Source: an uncultured Akkermansia sp.
GTDB lineage: Bacteria; Verrucomicrobiota; Verrucomicrobiia; Verrucomicrobiales; Akkermansiaceae
Reading direction: 5' to 3'
Assembly: GCA_905200945.1 (NCBI GenBank)
Contig: CAJKMG010000001.1
Coordinates: 124,001-188,000 of the forward strand
DNA: 64,000 nt
The translations under genes and the position numbers were made by a program. This document shows positions 59,701 through 64,000 of the stretch, piece after piece (the stretch's first letter is position 1; every line of letters starts with the position of its first letter). Below the pieces are notes generated by a model. It saw nothing but the letters and a program-made list of their open reading frames with translations. It searched no databases and was not told where the DNA came from.

Positions 59701-60780
59701 ATGTCCCCACTTCCCCTCATCACCGCACAGACGGAGGACAAGCTGCTCGCCTTCCTGACGGAACACGGTCACACCAAATTCCGTACCCAGCAGGTTCTGG
59801 ACTGGGTGTGGCGCAAGCGCGTCACCACCTTTGACGCGATGAGCAACCTCCCTCCCGCGCTCAAAAATCTGCTGGCGGAAAATTTCCGTTTCCATACACC
59901 GGAAATCGTGGAAATTCACGGTTCCGCGGACACCACACGGAAATTCCTTACCAAAATGGAAGACGGCAGCCTGGTGGAATCCGTCATCATCCCTGCCGCA
60001 GCAGCGGAAAATGGAGAAAAATCGGAGCGTGTCACCCTTTGTGTTTCTTCCCAGGTAGGCTGCGCCTTCGGCTGTAAATTCTGCGCTTCCGGACTGCTGG
60101 GCCTTAAACGCCACCTCACCACGGGGGAAATCATCGGACAAATCCTTTCCGCGGAAACTATTGCGGGAAAACGGGTCAACAACATCGTCTTCATGGGCAT
60201 GGGGGAACCCCTCTCCAATTTTGACAACCTTGAGGATGCCCTGGAAATCATCACTTCCCACCGCGGTTTGGAAATAGGGGCGCGCCACATCACCATCTCC
60301 ACGTCGGGATTCGTGCCCGGCCTGAAAAAACTGGCGGCCTATCCCAGGCAAATCCGTCTGGCCGTTTCCCTGCACGGAGCCACGGACGAAGTTCGCGACC
60401 AAATCATGCCGGTCAACAAAAAATGGCCGCTCTCCCAGCTCATTCCGGCCCTTGAAGAATGGAGCAGGGGAAGAAACCAGATGCCCACGCTGGAATACAT
60501 CCTCATCCGGGACATCAACGACTCTCCGAAAGACGCGTCCCATCTCGTCCGGATCGCCAAACGCCTGCACGCCAAAGTCAATCTCATCCCGTACAACACC
60601 GTGGAGGGGCTTCCGTGGAAACGCCCCTCGGAAGAACGCTGCCGCTCCTTCCGGGATGCTGTTCACAAAGCGCGTATCCCCGTCACCATGCGGTATGAAA
60701 AAGGCCATGACATCAACGCCGCCTGCGGGCAGCTGAGGCTGAGGAAAGAACAGGAAAAGAACGGATGGACGCCCCGTTGA
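59701..60780 (+). CDS. rlmN: 23S rRNA (adenine2503-C2)/tRNA methyltransferase RlmN
   Basis: Radical SAM enzyme that methylates A2503 of 23S rRNA and A37 of some tRNAs. The 359-residue protein has the CxxxCxxC cluster motif in GCAFGCKFCASG (C121, C125, C128), GMGEPLSNFDN, the substrate region RHITISTSGFVPGL and the second catalytic Cys in NAACGQLRL (C342). 18 bp after ftsY. A terminator overlaps its stop. Confidence 0.95.
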   Translation: MSPLPLITAQTEDKLLAFLTEHGHTKFRTQQVLDWVWRKRVTTFDAMSNLPPALKNLLAENFRFHTPEIVEIHGSADTTRKFLTKMEDGSLVESVIIPAAAAENGEKSERVTLCVSSQVGCAFGCKFCASGLLGLKRHLTTGEIIGQILSAETIAGKRVNNIVFMGMGEPLSNFDNLEDALEIITSHRGLEIGARHITISTSGFVPGLKKLAAYPRQIRLAVSLHGATDEVRDQIMPVNKKWPLSQLIPALEEWSRGRNQMPTLEYILIRDINDSPKDASHLVRIAKRLHAKVNLIPYNTVEGLPWKRPSEERCRSFRDAVHKARIPVTMRYEKGHDINAACGQLRLRKEQEKNGWTPR

Positions 60781-60797
60781 CGGGACGGGGCTTTTCC
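60771..60797 (+). terminator. Intrinsic terminator overlapping the rlmN stop
   Basis: GCCCCGT (60771-60777) and ACGGGGC (60785-60791) form the stem around a 7-nt loop and are followed by TTTTCC. The first arm lies inside the last rlmN codons. It separates the run glnS-rlmN from dnaB, which must have its own promoter in the remaining ~80 bp. Confidence 0.7.
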
Positions 60798-60880
60798 GAA
60801 TTTGCAACGTTGCCTATTGCCCGGCGCCCGCCGTTATGCTATCCTTTCCGGCCGGATGCCACCCATCCTGCCGCCTCACC

Positions 60881-62335
60881 ATGGAAACTACGACAACCAC
60901 TACTGCCGTTCCCCCGCTGGAACTGACCAGGGCCCCCCGAAAAATTCCATCCCTGGACCTCAGGGACATTCCGCAGGCTCCCGGCCCGGAAAAGGGAGTG
61001 CTGGCCCTCATGGCCATGGACCCGGCCACTTACGTGGGGCAGTGCGTGACCATCGGCATGACGGAGGACTACTTCTACCTCCCCGCGCACAAGTTGCTCT
61101 GGCGCCTTTTCCAGGCCCGCTATAACAAAAACGAACCCATTGACATCGTTTCCATCACCCAGGCTTTGGAAGACATGCACCAGCTGGAAGCCGTAGGCGG
61201 AAGCGCGGGCCTGGCGGAAATATACACCTTTACCACCACCGGAGCCTATTTTGAGCATTACCTCAATGTCCTGAAAGACAAATTCATCCTCCGCTCCATC
61301 ATTGACATCGCCAACCAGTCCACCACGCAGGCCTTTGACAATCCGGACGACGTAGCGGAACTGCTGGATTCTGTGGAAACCCATATTTTCCAGATACGGG
61401 AACGCTATAACAGCGCCAAGGATGAACAAAGCCTGGCCAGCATCCTTAAACAGGCCGTCACCAATTTTGAAAAATTTATCGCAAGCAAAGGCCAAATCCA
61501 GGGACTGACCACGGGATTCGAGGAACTGGATAAAAAAAGCAACGGCCTTAAACCGGGGGACATGTTCATCATCGCCGCCCGTCCATCCATGGGGAAAACC
61601 TCCTTCCTGCTCAACATCATTGAGCACATCGCGCTGAATGAGAAAAAACCTACTCTCCTCTTTTCCTGTGAAATGCCCGCGGTCCAGATTGTGGAACGCC
61701 TTCTTTTCGCCCGTTCCGGAGTCCGCAGCCGGGAAATCATCAAGAGAGGCAACCTCACCCAGCTCGAAATGAAGCACTTCAAACAGGCCGTCAAGGAAGT
61801 GGGAGCTTCCCAGCTTGTCATTGACGATACCGCAGCCATCTCCATCAACGAACTCCGGGCCAAAGCGCGCCGGGTCATGCGGGACCAGGGCGGTTTGGCC
61901 GCCATCGGCGTGGACTATCTTCAGCTCATGCGCTCCCACTCCAAACAGGCGGCCAACAGCCGTGAACGGGAAGTAGCGGAAATATCCGCCGGCCTCAAAG
62001 CCCTGGCCAAGGAACTCAAAGTGCCTGTCATCGTTCTGGCCCAGCTCAACCGCGGCCCGGAAAGCCGCACGGGAGCCAGCCTGGGCGTCCCCCGCATCTC
62101 CGACCTTCGTGAATCCGGCTCCATCGAACAGGACGCGGACATGATCGGCCTGCTCTACCGCTCCGCCTACTATGCGGAAGATGAGGAAAAACGCCAGCAA
62201 ATGGCCGGACGGGCCAATCTGCATCTGGCCAAAAACCGCAACGGCCCCACGGGGGACGTTCCGCTCCACTTTGAAGCGGAACTCATGCGCTTCTCCACCC
62301 GTGAGGCGGATGAACACGACCAGGAAAGCGAATAA
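60881..62335 (+). CDS. dnaB: Replicative DNA helicase DnaB
   Basis: Unwinds the fork as a hexamer. From the ATG at 60881 it has 484 residues with a Thr-rich head, the N-terminal DnaB domain (~40-145), a linker and the RecA-like C-domain with ARPSMGKTSF (233-242), SREREVAEISAGLKALAKEL and the late motifs DLRESGSIEQDADMIGLLYR and KNRNGPTG. No intein interrupts it. The longer frame from 60836 is not supported. Confidence 0.95.
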   Translation: METTTTTTAVPPLELTRAPRKIPSLDLRDIPQAPGPEKGVLALMAMDPATYVGQCVTIGMTEDYFYLPAHKLLWRLFQARYNKNEPIDIVSITQALEDMHQLEAVGGSAGLAEIYTFTTTGAYFEHYLNVLKDKFILRSIIDIANQSTTQAFDNPDDVAELLDSVETHIFQIRERYNSAKDEQSLASILKQAVTNFEKFIASKGQIQGLTTGFEELDKKSNGLKPGDMFIIAARPSMGKTSFLLNIIEHIALNEKKPTLLFSCEMPAVQIVERLLFARSGVRSREIIKRGNLTQLEMKHFKQAVKEVGASQLVIDDTAAISINELRAKARRVMRDQGGLAAIGVDYLQLMRSHSKQAANSREREVAEISAGLKALAKELKVPVIVLAQLNRGPESRTGASLGVPRISDLRESGSIEQDADMIGLLYRSAYYAEDEEKRQQMAGRANLHLAKNRNGPTGDVPLHFEAELMRFSTREADEHDQESE

Positions 62336-62726
62336 AACCTCTCGCTGTCTGTGCCTGTTCTCTGCGGATTAACAATCCGTTACAGGCTGAAACCGAAGAA
62401 AATTCTGTTTGATTCGGGAAAAGTTACAAGTTTCTACGGTCATTGAAATGATACGTTCTTTCTACATGTAACTATTTCCAGAAAAGGGAATTCTCAAAAT
62501 TTTATTGCAAATTTAAATACCGCAAAGGCCTGTTGAGTTTTCATTGGAAACCGATGATGCCAGTCGGGCTTGATTTCATGAAAACGTCCTCTGATACGAA
62601 AGGAAAGTCTACGCAAGTTATTTTCTCTTAGAATCAAATCTTGACCCCGGATTGTTAAACCGGTAGCATCGCGGCAACGTCAGCATTTCTTCTGGCCTTA
62701 TTGATCAAATTATTTCTGTTTTTAAT
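62336..62726. promoter_or_regulatory. Long AT-rich leader region of the PEP-CTERM gene with promoter
   Basis: About 390 bp without a gene. A clear promoter is TTGACC (62641-62646), 17 nt, TAGCAT (62664-62669), giving a ~50-nt leader; the spacer carries CCGG at both ends. Further upstream the inverted repeat AGTTACA (62422) / TGTAACT (62467) may be an operator. No terminator for dnaB was recognised. Confidence 0.5.
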
Positions 62727-63554
62727 ATGAAAAAAAACTTATTTATTGCTGCAATCCTCTGCGGATCATGCATCTCCGCTAATGCCGCCAGCATGGTCAC
62801 GGAATGGACCGGCAATGCTGGCCCTACGGAAGGCAACACCTATGAACTGGGCAATGCGGACAACTGGAGCAACGGTGTACCCGCCCGCGGCAACAACCAG
62901 GGACCGGATGTAATTTTTAATAACACCGGAACCATCACCCTCAGCGGCTCCATGGTGGACACATCCGATGGCGGCAGCATTACTGTCACAGGCAACAGCA
63001 ATGTTACGGTGGGGGGAACCCGCTGGACGGGAAATGTCACCATTGGAGCAGGTTCCGCTCTCTCCCTCTCACAAGTGGACTTTAAAAGCAGTGACATCAT
63101 CCTGGACGGCACCTTCAACCTTGGTGTCTGCGGGATTGATTCCGGCGGCAACGGCGCCCGCCTTGTCTTCGGCATTGGAGGCATCATGAACGTCAACCAA
63201 AAAATATGGGGGGCTTCGGACTTCTCCGTTTCCGGTACGCTGGCCACCACATCCACGGATCTGGCTGCTGGAGAATTCCAGTTTGTTACCCGCACGCTGA
63301 TTACCTCCGCCGGCTTTGACGGCGGTTCCATTTCCCTGGGAGACTTCACCGCTGAAGACGGCGGAGCACTGACCAAGGCATCCGGAATCATGGAAGGGAA
63401 CGCCGCAGACTACCAGGGCCAGTACTATCTCTACACGGAAGACGGGAATGTCAAAGTGCAGTACGTTGTGGCGGGAGCCGTTCCGGAACCTGCTACGGCC
63501 ACCCTCAGCCTGCTGGGGCTGGCTTCCCTGATGCTGCGCCGCAGGCGCGCCTGA
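62727..63554 (+). CDS. PEP-CTERM surface protein
   Basis: A 275-residue exported protein. Signal peptide KKNLFIAAILCGSCISANA, then a Gly/Ser/Thr-rich beta-helix-like region (NADNWSNGVPARGNNQGPD, NVTVGGTRWTGNVTIG) of the autotransporter-like type, and the C-terminal sorting signal VPEPATATLSLLGLASL followed by LRRRRA. PEP-CTERM proteins are processed by an exosortase (not in the window) and attached to surface glycan or EPS. The gene has its own promoter and terminator. Function unknown; a surface or adhesion role is plausible. Confidence 0.88.
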   Translation: MKKNLFIAAILCGSCISANAASMVTEWTGNAGPTEGNTYELGNADNWSNGVPARGNNQGPDVIFNNTGTITLSGSMVDTSDGGSITVTGNSNVTVGGTRWTGNVTIGAGSALSLSQVDFKSSDIILDGTFNLGVCGIDSGGNGARLVFGIGGIMNVNQKIWGASDFSVSGTLATTSTDLAAGEFQFVTRTLITSAGFDGGSISLGDFTAEDGGALTKASGIMEGNAADYQGQYYLYTEDGNVKVQYVVAGAVPEPATATLSLLGLASLMLRRRRA

Positions 63555-63577
63555 CCTTTTCTCCGGTCCTTTTCCTC

Positions 63578-63616
63578 AACAGCCTGTATGCCCACGCGTA
63601 CAGGCTGTTTTGTTTT
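63578..63616 (+). terminator. Intrinsic terminator of the PEP-CTERM gene
   Basis: AACAGCCTGTA (63578-63588) and TACAGGCTGTT (63599-63609) form a perfect 11-bp stem with a 10-nt loop, followed by TTGTTTT. It begins 23 nt after the stop. Confidence 0.9.
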
Positions 63617-63704
63617 CCAGACGAGTGACGAAAACGTCACGGAAAACATCTTCATGCCATTGCCGGGAATCCGTAGCATTTTTTATTATCTTCCGTTCGA
63701 CGTC

Positions 63705-64000
63705 ATGCAAGCCCACGCAAAATCACTCAACGAACGTTTCCGCACCCTCATCTCCCTGATTTTCGGTCTGGCTATCGGCTGTTCCCTGCTCTTCGGGAAG
63801 TCCCGCTGGGAAACGTCTCCGCTCATTGAAGAAAGCCTCATGCTCCTGGCCTGCTTCATGGCCGGCATAGGCGCCTTCGGGCGCATCTGGTGTTCCCTCT
63901 ACATTGCGGGCTATAAAAACAACGTCCTGGTTACTGACGGGCCATACTCCATGTGCCGCAACCCTCTCTATTTCTTCAGCTTCGTTGGCAGCATAGGCGT
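63705..64000 (+). CDS. Isoprenylcysteine carboxyl methyltransferase-like membrane protein (cut by window edge)
   Basis: Only the first ~98 residues are seen, from the ATG at 63705. It has two hydrophobic helices (FRTLISLIFGLAIGCSLLFG and LMLLACFMAGIGAFGRIWC) and ends in VLVTDGPYSMCRNPLYFFSF. The DGPYxxxRNPLY signature marks the ICMT/phospholipid methyltransferase superfamily of SAM-dependent membrane methyltransferases. The bacterial substrate is unknown. The right part lies outside the window. Confidence 0.8.
   Translation, partial: MQAHAKSLNERFRTLISLIFGLAIGCSLLFGKSRWETSPLIEESLMLLACFMAGIGAFGRIWCSLYIAGYKNNVLVTDGPYSMCRNPLYFFSFVGSIG

Noticed and set aside
60839..62317. 492-codon minus-strand frame over dnaB
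   Set aside because: Antisense shadow of the helicase; low-complexity Phe/Gly/Val-rich translation.

Overview
The window is a 64-kb chromosomal segment of a Verrucomicrobiota bacterium, most likely Akkermansia (A. muciniphila or a close relative). This rests on several things seen together: a secreted mucin-glycan hydrolase of the GH29 type with discoidin-like domains and one of the GH84 type, a PEP-CTERM protein ending in an Arg-rich tail, an SHD1-thioredoxin fusion, a lone GFTLIE prepilin, a Gram-negative envelope gene set (LpxD, OmpH/Skp, LolD, ADP-heptose enzymes) and moderately high GC. The species is inferred from gene content, not from a marker-gene comparison. I saw no rRNA, tRNA, CRISPR array or insertion sequence.

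Layout. 1-14.8 kb, nearly all minus strand: dnaE (cut by the left edge), pyrD, then plus-strand thiE, a TetR regulator, an SHD1-thioredoxin protein, an octahaem cytochrome with HEAT and TPR repeats, two CNNM/CorC-like CBS membrane proteins, pnp, a gap of over 800 bp, rpsO, a hexapeptide acetyltransferase and an L,D-transpeptidase lipoprotein. 14.9-23.0 kb, minus strand: three coupled genes that look like a piece of a podovirus late operon, namely an ejection-protein-like gene, a giant 1727-residue protein and a large terminase with intact motifs, but no portal, capsid or integrase gene. 23.1-31.2 kb: truA, nadD, an M23 peptidase, the GH29 fucosidase, a prepilin, rph and an AlkP-superfamily phosphodiesterase. 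31.5-37.6 kb: bioD, a 50-residue membrane ORF that looks like a CdaR stub, the diadenylate cyclase cdaA, an AT-rich orphan gene, lolD, panC, ompH and lpxD. 37.7-41.2 kb: an SsuABC/TauABC-type ABC importer and an unknown membrane protein. 41.3-47.0 kb: the GH84 hexosaminidase and the hldE-gmhA-gmhB heptose operon. 47.2-54.0 kb: rpsU, hemL, an ankyrin protein, a sugar porter with a large periplasmic insertion and a zinc-ribbon/HEAT membrane protein. 54.5-62.3 kb, plus strand: a tight housekeeping run glnS-ribBA-ribH-nusB-ftsY-rlmN, ending in a terminator, then dnaB. 62.4-64 kb: a PEP-CTERM protein with a clear promoter and terminator, and the start of an isoprenylcysteine-methyltransferase-like membrane protein.

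How the parts fit. Most genes are housekeeping or envelope genes: LPS core heptose and lipid A (hldE, gmhA, gmhB, lpxD), lipoprotein and outer-membrane protein export (lolD, ompH), wall turnover (L,D-transpeptidase, M23), cofactors (thiE, bioD, panC, nadD, ribBA, ribH, hemL), RNA processing (pnp, rph, rlmN, truA) and replication (dnaE, dnaB). Host-glycan use is represented by the two glycosidases. The least explained parts are the phage-like three-gene block, the octahaem/HEAT/TPR protein, the insertions in NusB and in the sugar porter, and the AT-rich orphan with degraded-looking sequence beside it. Many start codons were moved inward from the longest possible frame; the reason is given in each entry.
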